From contig OY992833.1 in assembly GCA_963921425.1 (NCBI GenBank), positions 28,258,698 to 28,322,697 of the forward strand: DNA of 64,000 nt. The letters run 5' to 3'. Origin of the DNA: Dryas octopetala (lineage: Eukaryota > Streptophyta > Magnoliopsida > Rosales > Rosaceae). Below, piece by piece: positions 24,520 to 36,500 of this stretch. Both the position numbers and the translations under genes were made by a program. Position 1 is the stretch's first letter. Every line of letters starts with the position of its first letter. Below the pieces are notes generated by a model. That model searched no databases and had not been told where the DNA came from. It saw only the letters and a program-made list of their open reading frames with translations.

Positions 24520-25968
24520 TTACATATGGAACCCTGCCCATCTTCTAAAACTCGTAACATCACTTCCTTCTGAAACTGCCATTCCAATTCCAGTCCCACC
24601 TCCATTCCCAACACCTCTATAATACAACCTCCACTCATCTGCTTCCCCATCCATTTGAACCAGACATGGGGAACCCACCCCTTTGTTATCCCACCCAGAG
24701 TCCTCAGAGGGCTTTAGTACCACCCCATCCTGAACTCTTGTCCAGTTCTTCAAGCCATCTGCTGACACTGCCAATCCAATACTGCTCCCACCATCTGCAC
24801 CAACACCTTCATATGCCATCAAATAGTCCCCATTTTTCCTGTTGCTCACTACACATGGATTCATTGCTCCCAACTCATCAAAACCACTACTTCCTCCTCC
24901 CCCTATTATGTTCCCCAACTTCACCCACTTAATCCCATCCCTTGACCTTGCAATCCCAATACCAAAGTGCCCATTCTCCAAATCAAATGAATGGTAGTAC
25001 ATTCTCAGATCACCACTAGCATGAAAAACAACCTGAGGTGAAGCAATGAATGAAGAATCCCACTCTTCCTGCAATCCCACATCAAATAAAGCTCCACTGT
25101 GATGCTCCCCTTCAATTCTAGCCCAATGCCTCCCATCTTGGCTAATTGCCAAACCAGGCAAAGACTTCAAAGCCCTACCAATCCCACCATTTTTGTTCCC
25201 CAAATCACCATCAACAGGAAAGCTTTCTGGGTTCTCCAAATTGATTTTCGAATGATGATCAGAATCAATCTCTGCCTTCTCAGAACTGTAGCCAGTATAG
25301 TAGAGCCAATATACAGCACTGGAAGCTCTGACCTTTGAACTGGACATGATCACCACCTCAGAGGGCCTAATACTCAGAGTATCAAACGCCCACCAATCTT
25401 TGCCACAACTCATCACCAAACCCACATCCTGGCTCGTTTGAACGGACCCTCCACCTCGCTTCCAATGAACCCCATTACTTGAAACCGCTAATCCAATTGT
25501 ATCCAAACCCGGGTTTGATTTGGACCTGCCATGGTACCACATGTACCACCTCTCTTCCTCATCACCCAGAAACCTCTTCACAATTGGCGACCCAACTTCT
25601 GCACTGTCCCATGAATTTTCCAGACCCAAACCCAACACCAATCCTTTGGTAGAAGAAGAAGAAAACGATGATATAGGAGAAGAAAGTGCATCATTTGACC
25701 TGGGTATTGATGGATTTCTGGGGTTTGAGTTCAAAGTGGGTTCGAGGGTCGAATTTTGTTCTTTCTCGCTGTCAGTGTCTGTGTCTGGCTTTGTAGAGCA
25801 GCGAGTGAGAGAAATGGCACTGCTTCTGGGGTTAGAGTTTGGGACATAAAGAGTGTGTGTGTTTGGTTTAGTGGGAGGACATGTTATTCTTTGGATAATT
25901 GAATAAGTCGCAAGGAAGTTGAGGGCTTTCATTGTTGTAGCAGAAGCTGCTAGTGATGCCGCATCCAT
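24520..25968 (-). CDS. Plastid-predicted five-bladed beta-propeller (arabinanase/invertase-like) protein, copy E
   Basis: Intronless, 482 aa. The ATG at 25968 (MDAASLAASATTMKALN) was chosen because it matches the start of the paralogue at 19114 and because the longer open frame begins at a non-ATG codon. The first 70 or so residues are Ser/Thr/Arg/Pro-rich with few acidic residues, consistent with a plastid transit peptide. Propeller blades are visible as GSPIVKRFLG...RWYMWYHGRS, AVYWLYYTGYS, LPGLAISQDGRHWARIEG, ASPQVVFHASGDLRMYYHSF, FDELGAMNPCVV, DYLMAYEGVG and GVGSPCLVQ...WRLYYRGVG. It has an insertion relative to copy D after the TGYSSE segment (about 25 residues, Lys/Asn/Gly-rich). Tandem orientation with D implies a local duplication. 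Enzymatic function is unproven. Confidence 0.87.
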   Translation of the reverse strand: MDAASLAASATTMKALNFLATYSIIQRITCPPTKPNTHTLYVPNSNPRSSAISLTRCSTKPDTDTDSEKEQNSTLEPTLNSNPRNPSIPRSNDALSSPISSFSSSSTKGLVLGLGLENSWDSAEVGSPIVKRFLGDEEERWYMWYHGRSKSNPGLDTIGLAVSSNGVHWKRGGGSVQTSQDVGLVMSCGKDWWAFDTLSIRPSEVVIMSSSKVRASSAVYWLYYTGYSSEKAEIDSDHHSKINLENPESFPVDGDLGNKNGGIGRALKSLPGLAISQDGRHWARIEGEHHSGALFDVGLQEEWDSSFIASPQVVFHASGDLRMYYHSFDLENGHFGIGIARSRDGIKWVKLGNIIGGGGSSGFDELGAMNPCVVSNRKNGDYLMAYEGVGADGGSSIGLAVSADGLKNWTRVQDGVVLKPSEDSGWDNKGVGSPCLVQMDGEADEWRLYYRGVGNGGGTGIGMAVSEGSDVTSFRRWAGFHM

Positions 25969-26913
25969 GGCTGCAGAGGAGGAGGAGCTCTGTGATAGCA
26001 GATTGGGTGATGTGTGAGCCGTGACCAATGAAATGCTGACACGTTTGCAAATTGAAAGGCTCTGAATGAGAGAGATAGAGGTATGCGTATGTAGGAACTG
26101 TAACTACAAGTAACAAGGAAATGAAGGTGATGTCGTTATAATACGTTGGACTGCTCTAATAAATTTGGACCCTTTTTATCTTTTATGTGAGTATGTGGGG
26201 TCTTTTTAAAGAACAAGAACAGTGAAAGTGTTCTGTGAAGAATCATCTTTATCTTTCATCAATCTTGCTTACCCAAAAATGCTAGTTTTATCATTATCAA
26301 ATTTTAACAAAATATATTTTTACTGGAATATAACAACAAAAGTGATCAAAGCAAAGAGTTCTTGTACCATAGGCACAAGGAAGGTATGTGGTCTTTTTGA
26401 CTCCTTTTTCCAAAGGCAGCTCAAGGATAATTTGAGACGGTGAGCATTGAGCAAAGAGTGCAGAGTATTATATTTTAACAAAAAATGGGCTCCTTTTTGG
26501 TGGTAGCCAATGGCCCAATGTGATCTCCAATTTCTTCATGAATATGCGCATGGCCTGCTAGAATAAACCAAACAAGAATTGGGCCCATTCTTTTGCACCC
26601 AACAGCAACAGGGCTCGTATTATAAGGTCCAATTGTCCAAACAAACAGGTCAAATTGTTAAATATGGAAAAATTGGAGGGTAAAAAAGAAATCCCATCCC
26701 ATTGCTAATTTCTTCATCTCTCTTTTTCAGTCTCCAAAAATCCCCAAAGTCAGTCCAGTTGGTCTTGGGTGAGCTGAACCCAGAAGAACCCTCCACAATC
26801 CACACTTCAATCGGTAAGATTCAAGATTCAATTTTTGAAAGACGTTTATGTCGTGGTCTTTGGTTTTTTGCTTGTTTGATGATTTGTGAAACATCAATTG
26901 TTAGGGCAATCAA
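25969..26913. promoter_or_regulatory. Divergent promoter region with probable 5' UTR intron of the parvulin gene
   Basis: The propeller gene E runs left from 25968 and the parvulin gene runs right from 26914. A probable 5' UTR intron precedes the parvulin start: donor TCG|GTAAGAT with GT at 26814-26815, acceptor TTGTTAG ending at 26904, 91 bp. No other gene was found here; short frames are low quality. Confidence 0.5.
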
Positions 26914-27718
26914 ATGGGTAAGGGAAAAGAGGCGGGAGGCAAAGGGAAGGGAAAGGCGGGTGGCGGCGGAGACGACGGTGGCGGTTCAAAGGGGAAAGGA
27001 AAATCCGGGAAGGCGGCGGATGGGCTCGGCACTTGTACATACGTGAAAGCGAGGCACATACTGTGTGAAAAGCAGGGCAAAATCAACGAAGCCTACAAGA
27101 AGTTGCAGGACGGTTGGCTCGAAAATGGCGACAAAGTCCCTCCGGCGGAGTTCGCCAAGTTAGCCGCCGAGTACTCGGAGTGTCCGTCGGGGAAGAAAGG
27201 TGGGGATCTTGGGTGGTTCCCTCGCGGGAAGATGGCAGGCCCTTTTCAAGATGTGGCTTTCGCCACCCTTATTGGGGCTACCAGTGCGCCTTTCAAGTCC
27301 ACGTATGTGTTCCCAAATTCAATTATTCCATTCTTTTTCTGCTTCTTGCTTTGATGGGTTGTATAGCAAATTAGCAATATCGGTGTTGTTGTTGATGGAT
27401 TGGATTATAGGGGTATAGCCCATAACCCAAGTTCCTGTTAGGAATTGTTGATTGTCATATCACCCATTTCATGTTTATAGGTTTCTACTACTTGACATGG
27501 TATACTAGTATCAGTTATGACAATGAAGAATCACTAATTCGTGCTACTCCATAGATTTTGTTTCCAATATGTTAATATATACTCTTGGGTTATCTGCTTC
27601 AAGATGTCCTAAAGTTAAGTATAATTGTGCTCACTCCCATTTGGCTTATTTTGTTGTTTTGGGAAAATTGTGCAGGCATGGTTACCACATAATCTTATGC
27701 GAGGGCAGAAAGAATTAA
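26914..27718 (+). CDS. PIN4: Parvulin-type peptidyl-prolyl cis-trans isomerase (PIN4/Par14 type)
   Basis: Catalyses prolyl bond isomerisation; animal Par14 acts in ribosome biogenesis and chromatin, and the plant role is not settled. Two exons, 26914-27302 and 27676-27718, give 143 aa. The second encodes only the final residues (FKST-HGYHIILCEGRKN), with the Thr codon split by the intron. Residues 1-36 are a Gly/Lys basic tail (MGKGKEAGGKGKGKAGGGGD) as in Par14. The parvulin domain then runs from about residue 42 to the end: KARHILCEKQGK, PPAEFAKLAAEYSECPSGKK, GGDLGWFPRGKMAGPFQDVA. There is no WW domain and no phospho-binding basic triad of the PIN1 type. Length and sequence match the plant single-domain family. 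Reading through the intron gives a false 146-aa frame with a hydrophobic tail. Confidence 0.93.
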
Positions 27719-28868
27719 TGAGACCTTGGTTACTGGTGGAGCAAATCTAGAACTATGGCAAAACAAAAAGGTCTACAATGTTTACTAGTTAGATACTGCT
27801 TGATGTTGTGGGCATTAGTTTAATTACTGGAGAATGCTTACTCTCTCTCTCTCTCTCTCTCATGGTGATTCTCTTCTCTTTTTGTTTTTTGTTTTTGTTT
27901 TTTTTTCTTCAGGAGACCAAGTGCAACATGTTTGTTTAATAATATTTAGTTTGTGCCATCAAGTCAAATAAGAATTCCAGTTGATAGGTATGATTAAATG
28001 CAATTCATAAATTTACACAAAAAAAAAGGGAAACATGTATTTAATGACGCTTTCTTGTAGGTGAAGTTACAACTTACAAGTAAGAGAACTCTATTGAGTT
28101 AGAATGTGCCATGCTTAGTGTTGAGTCTATTGACTGTGATTCATTTGATATCAATGAAAATAGTAGTTTTAGTTTTGGAGGAGATATGTTAAAGGGTGGG
28201 TGGCAAATGAAAGAGATAAGCAGCCTTTCATCTGGAATGCATATACATTCAATGACCCACCACACTTGTAACAGGCTACGATAGCATTCCATGATCTAAC
28301 GCACACTCAACAGCAGTCCATGATCTAACGCACACTCAATAGCAGTCATACTTGCTAGAAATTGCTAGAAATAACTAATTGATATACAATTTTTCAATAC
28401 ACATGACATTTTTTTTGGATTAGATTGGAATAGATCGAATCATAATCTAATTATAATTCTAACCTATTTCCTATTTATTTTTCCGAGGTCTTACATTTTT
28501 TTCTTTTTATCACGAAGGGAATTTATTTGCTTTTCCATGCAAAGGGCCAAACAATTCCACATTTGGGATATGGGAAGGGGAAGTAAGGGGATTCCCACAC
28601 TGCAAATTGGCTTGGAAACGATCTAGACTCAAAAAGAGACGTACGTCAACTTTTAAAACCAAGAGGTTAAAAGTTCAAACCCTGGCAACCTTCAAGAAGG
28701 TGATGAAAAGAAATATCTAATTCAACCATGAACACAAAAAAAAAGTAGGCAAAGTACAAAAGAATAATGCAGCTTCTTTTACCTTCAATGGCAAAGTAAT
28801 TCTATCATATATCAACAATCATATGCAAAAAAACTGATTATGTCGCACTACAATATTCAAGAAAGTAG
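27719..28868. other. Spacer between parvulin and fucosyltransferase genes
   Basis: 3' flanks of two convergent genes. It holds a TC run (about 27840-27860), a T-rich stretch (27890-27912) and a 29-bp tandem duplication. No gene found. Confidence 0.6.
28290..28347. repeat. 29-bp tandem duplication
   Basis: Two near-identical units reading CCATGATCTAACGCACACTC followed by AACAGCAGT or AATAGCAGT. Recent local duplication, non-coding. Confidence 0.7.
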
Positions 28869-30792
28869 CTATAACTGATCATGCTCATGATTATCAACTA
28901 GCTTAAGCCCCCAACTCATATCCTCACAATGTCTCACATGGGGTACAAGTGCACCTGTATCAACTCCTTTCTTTGCCTTGCAGTCATAAAATGGGGGTGC
29001 ATGAAAACAAGGCTCCATTGACATGACCCGACGACAAGGCAGATTAGGGGTTGTTTGATTTTCAGGCTTGTACAGAATCCATGGTTTCAGACCTCCAAGA
29101 CCTTGAGCCACATACCCAAATGTTGACCATGCACTTGTGATCAACACATCAGACAAACTGAGGAGATACATTTCTGCCCAAGCTTTTCTGTCATGCAGCT
29201 TCTTATCCGTCTGTTGATGCCCTTCATGGCTTGGCTGGAAAACCCGAATGAAGTCCCCAGTCACAGTTGGGTGTTCCCAGTACATATTCCTCACATTCTC
29301 AGAATACCCTGAGCTTAAAGAAGTCATTAGAACCGATTTCAGTTTTGGGTTCCCTGATGGAGCTGTGACAATGGGTTTTTGCTTATCCACTTCAGGCAGC
29401 AATTTCTCCTTGAAAGCACAGGCTAAAATTTGATCCATCACATGCTTTAATGGACCAGACCCTGACTCAAAAGTTCTAACTTGAATGCCAATCTTCTCGT
29501 CTGCCTTCGCTAAGTAAGCTTGATAGTACCTTGTAATTAGCCCCCATACGTGATTTGAGGGGTGGAAAAGATACCTACCCAAGTGGTGGAAAACAGTTTC
29601 TTTCTCAGGAAACAACATGTTAAGCTCTTGCTCAAAAGAGGGCATCAAGAAAAGTGATGGGACAAAGTAGTTATCAGTTTTCATTATCAACCAAGGAACT
29701 TTCCCAAGAAAGCTTTGTTCTTGATCACAGAAAAAAAGCTTATCTTGGTCATCATAATCATGACCCAGATGGAGATACAGATAGGATGGCACTGATTCCG
29801 ATTTAGTGTTGAAGATGTTGTTCTTGCTTTTCAACATGTTCCCATAACAATGAGGAGATTTCTGATCAAAGGTGTTGAATTGATGTTTCATGGAGAAGTC
29901 ATTAGGCAGCAACCATGATTTCTCTGGGAAGGGCTCACAGAAGAGGTCACCCATGTCCTTTCCAGGGTCAACAAGAAGGACCCTGTTTGTGAGGAGGGCA
30001 AAGAGGAAAGCTGAGGTAATGGTCAGTATTCTGTTTCCCAAGCCACTGTAAGTCATCCAAACCACATACTTACACTCTGTTGAAGAAGAAGAAGAAGAAG
30101 AAGTACTAACAGCAGAGTGCTTGAGTTGTTCTAGAGCTGTGTTGTAGGATTGGGTGTGGGGCCCACATCGTTTATGAAGATCTTCATAACTTCGTAGTCT
30201 AGAAAGAAGATGAGAAGAAGGTTTGTGGGGTGAAACTTTTCGGTATAAACTGGATTGGTACCTGCTCAAGCAAGACCCTTCATCAAAACCAGGAGCAAGA
30301 AGCCCACCATAAAGTTTGTCATCGAATATGGGCACTTGGGTCTGTTCAGAAACACCATCCTCTTTGTCCTCTTTGGGCATTAGGGTATGTTCAGAGACAA
30401 AATCCTCTGCACATAGGAATTGATATAAAAAGATCAAAATTTTATTTAACGTCAGAAATTCATCATACTTTCTCAGCAGCCAAACAAAGAGTAAAGCAGG
30501 GAATAATACCGAATATGTTACCTGCAAGTGATGAATTGCCATTTGGAGCCACTCGTTCCAAAACCCTGGCGTCTGCGAACCCTCTGATTCGATCGGGAGG
30601 CGGGTTCCGGAGAACCAGAGAGAGGGTGACGAGAACTGGCAGAGATGCCAAAAGAAGAGCAAAGATCTTCATAAAATTCATCGTACTGAGCCCGGATTTA
30701 AACCGGTCGACCCGAGTGGCTAGGATAGTTGTTGGGCGACGTGTTGGTGATGGTGATAGTCGCCTCCTGCTCCTAGATAGACTCAGATCCAT
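28869..30792 (-). CDS. FUT1: Xyloglucan galactoside alpha-1,2-fucosyltransferase (FUT1 type, GT37)
   Basis: Golgi enzyme that adds fucose from GDP-fucose to the galactose of xyloglucan side chains. Two exons, 30792-30522 and 30406-28869, join within a Glu codon (NSSLA-EDFVSEH) to give 602 aa. The amino end is short and basic (RSRRRLSPSPTRRP). A single type II membrane anchor follows at about residues 41-62 (FMKIFALLLASLPVLVTLSL). Then come the plant FUT1 blocks LYGGLLAPGFDEGSCLSRYQ, ECKYVVWMTYSGLGNR, PWLIMKTDNYFVPSLF, VFHHLGRYLFHP, KIGIQVRTFE (the nucleotide-sugar binding arginine motif), SAWSTFGYVAQGLGGLKPWI and the end LVPHVRHCEDMSWGLKLV. Residues about 92-115 contain a short internal duplication with acidic/Gln residues (SEHTLMPK, SEQTQVPI). 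The paralogous FUT members are less likely because similarity is highest to FUT1. Confidence 0.93.
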
Positions 30793-31600
30793 TCAGAAAT
30801 CATAATTTCTCTCATTGCAGCATGACATGGCTCAGCAACGCCATATCTGCGACTGAGTTGGACTCACAAAAAACAGAGGGAGGCGCAGTCACGAAGGCTG
30901 GGTTGGACTCTGTTTCGGGGGTAGTTGGTTCAAGTCTTATAAATGAGCGGGTTTTGTTACGTCTTCAACGGTCCAAACGTCGCTCGCTAATTTCATTCCC
31001 ATTGATTCTGCCACACTGCGCTGACTAGTCACTACAACCATGATCCCTAATTTTTTTGTTTGTCTAACCATGATTCCTAATTCGTAGTTTCTTTTTTAAT
31101 TTTATATGCTAATAAAAGTCAAATATTTGAATTTTATGCCAAATATTTCTCAAATAAACAAATTTTTGGCACGTAATCATTGAAAAATACCTATCATATT
31201 TTATGGGCCTTGGGCCCCGTAGTACCTAAAAGAAATAGATCGCTTGAAAATCAAGCTAAATTCTTAATAAGGACGCATATATTTAAAACCGTAAATCAGT
31301 AATCCAATCCTTGGTTTGGTTTATTATATAATTTATATGTTTCATTATTGCCCCACGAAAAGAGCAAAATCATTTTGTTCTTCTCCAAAGCAAACCATGG
31401 TTCTTCTTTCCCTTTTTTACATGAACAAAGCAAACCATAGTTGAAAATATTTCTTGGCTGAAAAGTCTTCTAATAACTTTGTCAAGGCCTACAATTTAAG
31501 GAATATTAAATGATCTTTGTGAAACATAATTTTAATATCCATCATAAGGATAATAGTGTTACTCAGGTTTTTATTTTTAGATATGCTTGTGGTAGCTCCG

Positions 31601-31703
31601 TCTAATTAGGTAGGAAGTATAAATATGGAGCAAACATCCATTTAGTATAAGCGTCTAATTAGGTAGGAAGTATAAATTTGGAGCAAACATCCATTTAGTA
31701 TAA
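31601..31703. repeat. 53-bp tandem duplication
   Basis: Two units starting TCTAATTAGGTAGGAAGTAT and containing GGAGCAAACATCCATTTAGT, differing at one base in the shared part. Non-coding. Confidence 0.8.
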
Positions 31704-31919
31704 AATCTAAGTTGAAAGGAGATCTTAAATTAATTATGCATAGTGTTACTAACCAAAATATGTACGACATGATAATTTTGGATACTTAATAAATACATTG
31801 GATTCTTTACCAATTAAGCATTGGTGTTTCTCATAAAGGTTTAGAATTTTGATAGTAATGGTTGTACACGTATTATAAATTAAGTGGTAGATATGTAACA
31901 CTACATCAACATACTACTT

Positions 31920-32152
31920 GGTGTTACGAAAAATTATTGTATATGATCATAACACCACATGACATGATGACGTGGTGTTATCAATCAATTTAGATTATAA
32001 CACGTGTATGATTCTAAGGGTATTTTTTAGGGTTTAGGGTTTTAGAAATTAATCATTGTACACTTGTTATGATTTAAATGGATTGGTAACAGTACGTCAT
32101 CATGGTTGGCACGTGATGTTATGGTCACACAAAATAATTTATGGGGTGTTAC
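31920..32152. repeat. MITE, family M2, copy 2
   Basis: The left end is GGTGTTACGAAAAATTATTG; the opposite strand of the right end reads GTAACACCCCATAAATTATT. The inner arms pair (ATGATCATAACACCAC with TGACCATAACATCACG). It shares end structure with about 8205-8388. The loop includes two telomere-like TTTAGGG units. Confidence 0.6.
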
Positions 32153-33209
32153 TATATCTAGAATAATTTATCCTATCTTGAGGAGATGAATGATCTGACT
32201 TAATTTCCATTTTACCCGAATAGTGCTTTCATAAAGCCCAAAGAAAGGCCCAAGGGAAAGTGCGGAAGGCGTCAAGCAGGAAAAAGGAGCCCAAGCCCAA
32301 TAGAAGGACGAGAAAAGTGACAAAAATGTAAATTAATTGATGTCATAGAGTCCCGAGTATTGAAGCGACATACGCGTAAACTATCATTCATATCGTTACT
32401 GGACGAAAGGGCATCGTGGTGGATGTTTTACTTACTCAGTTCTGGTAGCCCAACTCATAACAAATGGCGATGATGATGGATGAAGATGCTAAGCAGCGGC
32501 GGAGGAGGTGGACCCACCTGGCGGGCATGCCTTAATCTCATCTCAATTGTCGATTCGTTACGCTAATTTTATGTTTAGTAGCTAAGCCCAAGCTAATTAT
32601 CCAAGAGAGAGTACTAATACAGCAAAGTGACACAGATTCATCACAAGGAAGGCGTAATGGACGGTTGAGATTATCCAGTCGCAGTTACAATTCACATCAA
32701 ACACGTAACAACGCAGAAAGAAAGTCAGAAGAATGTGTGAGCTGACCGCATCATCATCACTTTGAACAGACGCTTCACATACAAGGCCATCTTCAACGGT
32801 GACGCGTGTGAATTAAACTGGTTTTATTCACTCTGTTTTGTTGTTGTGTAGCTAATAAATACGCTATGATGAATTATAGAATATAGACCACACTAGCTAA
32901 GAAAGACCAGTCTCTGTTTGGAAACTCGAAGCATATGTAATTATGTATGCATGTAATGGTCTACGTGTTACTTGGTTTTTATGCATAGCATAAGTAATTG
33001 GACTCGGTGTGTCTGCCTCACAGTGCAGAGTGCTCTGCCTTCTGGGTACAAAAACAAAGTAAAGGACACCCACATTGCAATTAAGCTCTCTTTGCTTCGC
33101 TGATGGGTCCCTGAAAAACTTTTATTTATTTATTTGTGAGGACTGAAAAACCCATTTGCCTTCATTCTTTGGTTTAGTAAAACAAGGTACAATTTATTCA
33201 TTTTACTCT

Positions 33210-33273
33210 CACTTTCTTTAGTTCTTTGGTACTCAATCTTACACTTTCTTTAGTTCTTTGGCACTCAATCTTA
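33210..33273. repeat. 32-bp tandem duplication upstream of PHO1 gene A
   Basis: Two copies of CACTTTCTTTAGTTCTTTGG followed by (T/C)ACTCAATCTTA, differing at one base, about 275 bp before the start codon. It could lie in the promoter or the 5' UTR. Confidence 0.75.
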
Positions 33274-33547
33274 CTGCCTACGAGTGAGTGTAAATTATAG
33301 CAAATATAATTTCTGAAATAAACCCATTTTGCTTTTTATCTAAGAAATCCAACTAATTTTTACTGGAAATTAGATAGATTGTACGTCCTGCTTTATGGCA
33401 TTAGCTCTATTTGTTGCAAACACGCACAGACACACATGCACTCTTGTATTATGATCGAGCTTGTATGAACAAGTAATCACTGAAAGTTCAGAACCATAAC
33501 TTTTGTCTGTAACATAAGCAACTTGGAAGCTGGAACCAAACATAAAG

Positions 33548-36500
33548 ATGAAATTCGGGAAAGAGTTCAAGAAACGAATGGGGCCTGAGTGGGCAGAAGC
33601 CTATATGGACTATAATGGCCTCAAGAGGATACTGAGGGAAGTCAGAGAATACAAGCAACCTGTGACACTCTCTAAAGACTCAGAGCAGAAACCTCCTCCT
33701 CCTGACAGGGCCTTCAGTGGGCTAGAGCTGCAATCTAGCAGTCTTCAGGATGAGGGAGATGTTGAGGACCAAGTCATCGATGTTAATACATTGCGCAGCG
33801 ATGGTTCCAAACAGTTTTACAAGACCAAGTTCCTGAGGCAGTCTGAAGAAGGAGGAGAAATTGAGGCAACATTCTTCAGAAAACTTGATGAAGAGCTCAA
33901 CAAGGTCAATACCTTTTACAAGGACAAGGTGGCGGAGGTGAAGCAAGAAGAAAGTCTGTTGGATAAACAAATGGATGCTTTGGTTGCTCTGAGGATAAAG
34001 GTGAAGAATCCAGACCAAGGTAGCTCAAATTCGAGGAGACATAGCAAGTCTTCAATGTCCCTGGCAAGTAATACTTCAAGTGGATCTGGGTCTTCAGGTA
34101 AATGCAGAAATTAGATAATTTTGTGTTATGTGCATATATGTGCAAGATTGGTGACTTGCAAGCTTATAAAAACGTTTAGAATGCTTAAATTGGTGTTGAG
34201 ATGAGTAATAAAGTTTGAGTAGAAAAATCTACTTACCTATAGGAGTGGTTATGTTGATACTCACAATAAGATTATCTGCTAATAACAATATTTAGTTCTT
34301 AGAAGTTATAATTTCCTGCCAAATATGCAGGAACTGAGCCTATGGGTTTGACATCTGAAATAAAAGCAAATGATAAGGATCAGCGAGAACGATGCCCTGG
34401 TGGGTCAGAAATCAATCCAGCCCATATCCACAATTCTAATAGTGATAGCAGAGAGATGTTGAATAATTATGACCACAAAGAAGATCCTCTGGAAGTTCTT
34501 GAGCGTGTGAGAATTAATAATACACTTGAATCTCCAATATCAACCATAAAACGTGTTTTTAAGGACTCCAAAGAAGAAGAGTTGAGCGTTGATAAAGACG
34601 AGCTGAGAAGAGTGGAGGGACGACTAAGAGTTGCATTTGTTGAATTTTACCACAAGCTTCAACTTCTAAAGCACTACAGGTGATAAATAGTGATTGTGTC
34701 AGAATGCCCTCCGTTTTGGGTACCTGGTCTTATTTTTTGGGTTTTCAAATTGTTGTGTACTTATACTTTTGCAAATGGATGAAGCAGTTTTATGAACCTC
34801 TCAGCATTTTCCAAGATTATGAAGAAGTATGAAAAGGTCAGACATACACTTCAAACCTCAAGCGTCAGAATTTTAAGTTTCATATTCTCATTCTGATTTT
34901 AACAAAGTATTCTGATGGAAAATCTACTCTAATTTACTTTTATATTTTGCATTAACACAGTTCACATCAAGGAGAGCATCCAGATCATACATGCTAATAG
35001 TAGACAACTCTAATATTGGCAGTTCTGATGAGGTCTGTCAGATGTACTGGTGGATCTTCTTCTGTTGTCAATCATTGCAGCATTCAGAATTCAATATAAG
35101 CAATTGCTTTGACTCGTAGAGTCATAGGACATGAAAATATATATATATATATTTTTTAAAGAAAACTTTGGTAGTTTACTGGCTCATTTAATTTCTTTAT
35201 AGGTTACGAACCTCTTGGAGAGGGTGGAGGCTACCTTCATAAAAAAATTTTCAGACTCAAATCGTCGGAAAGCTATGAAGTCATTGAGGCCAAAAGAAAG
35301 AAAAGAGAATCATAGAGTAACGTATTTATCGGGTAAGTTATATCAGTACCAATTAGTTAACCTTTTTGCTCCACCTTTATACAGAGATGACTGTTACAAC
35401 ATGTAAATAAAAGGCTTCATGCAAGTAATTGAAGTATGAAGAGGATGTATTCTAGCAGTGTTCTGTTCTGGGGTCTCAATTGATCAATTTCTATTTTACT
35501 TTTAACTTTCAGGTTTCTTTTCTGGTTGCTCAATTGCTCTACTGGTTGTCATTGTTTTTAAAATGGAAGCTCAAAAACATGTGGATAAGAAGGAAGGCAA
35601 ATGGTACATGGAAAACATTTTCCCACTTTACAGGTAACCAATAGCTCTCCAGTATTCAACTTTGAAAATTTCTACTTTTCATCTGTCCTGTCTTTTGTCT
35701 GAGATAGAAGAGGGTTTCCTTGCAGTTTATTTGGATACATCACTCTACATATGATCATGTATGCTGCAAATATATACTTCTGGAGGCGTTATCGGGTCAA
35801 CTATCCATTTATATTTGGTTTCAAGAAAGGAACTGAGTTGGGTTACAGAGATGTTTTCCTCCTTAGCACTGGTCTTGCAGTACTTGCATTGGGCGGTTTC
35901 CTGGCAAACTTACACTTGGACATGGACTCAAGTGCTCAAAAAGACCATAAAGTCACTGAATTGGTTCCTTTGTGCCTACTTATTGTAAGATTTTTAAAAG
36001 TAGCTCACAGTATTCTTTGTGGAATTCTTTGAACTTGATTATCACTATTGATTTCTGCTAGCTACATGACCATGATCATTTTTCTTCTTTTTCACCGAAC
36101 TATAGCCTGGTGCTTTTGTTACAAAATTTCCTTAGTTTGTGCAAATTAAATTTGTTACCTTTCTCTGTGCAGTTGGTCCTTGTCATCACCTTCTGCCCTT
36201 TCAACATTGTATACCGTTCAAGTCGTTTCTTCTTCATTAGATGCTTATTCCGCTGCCTATGTGCCCCGCTTTACCCGGTAATGCAGATGAAAATAGTTTG
36301 AGTATAAATAAGTAGATAACATAGCTGAGCAGGGAGATGTCATTCTTGATTTCTTTCCTTTGCAGGAGACACTTCCAGACTTTTTCTTGGCAGATCAGCT
36401 CACTAGTCAGGTTTAATGCTCCCTTTTACATTATTGGTTTCAATTAGTAAAAACTTACGACTGTGTTTTAGTAGGCTCTTTGCTGTTCTTTGATTACAGA

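Larger units (their letters stand above)
30793..33547. other. 2.75 kb spacer, FUT1 promoter to PHO1 gene A promoter
   Basis: It contains the promoters of two divergent genes, a 53-bp tandem duplication, a MITE of family M2 and a 32-bp tandem duplication close to PHO1 A. The open frame 30822-31028 lies in the FUT1 5' flank and shows no similarity. No gene found. Confidence 0.6.

Noticed and set aside
28660-28700. GGTTAAAAGTTCAAACCCTGG resembles a tRNA B box
   Set aside because: No matching A box or cloverleaf and no clear SINE boundaries; not called as tRNA or SINE.
32025-32045. TTTAGGG units suggesting interstitial telomere sequence
   Set aside because: Only two units, within a MITE loop; chance or element sequence is enough.
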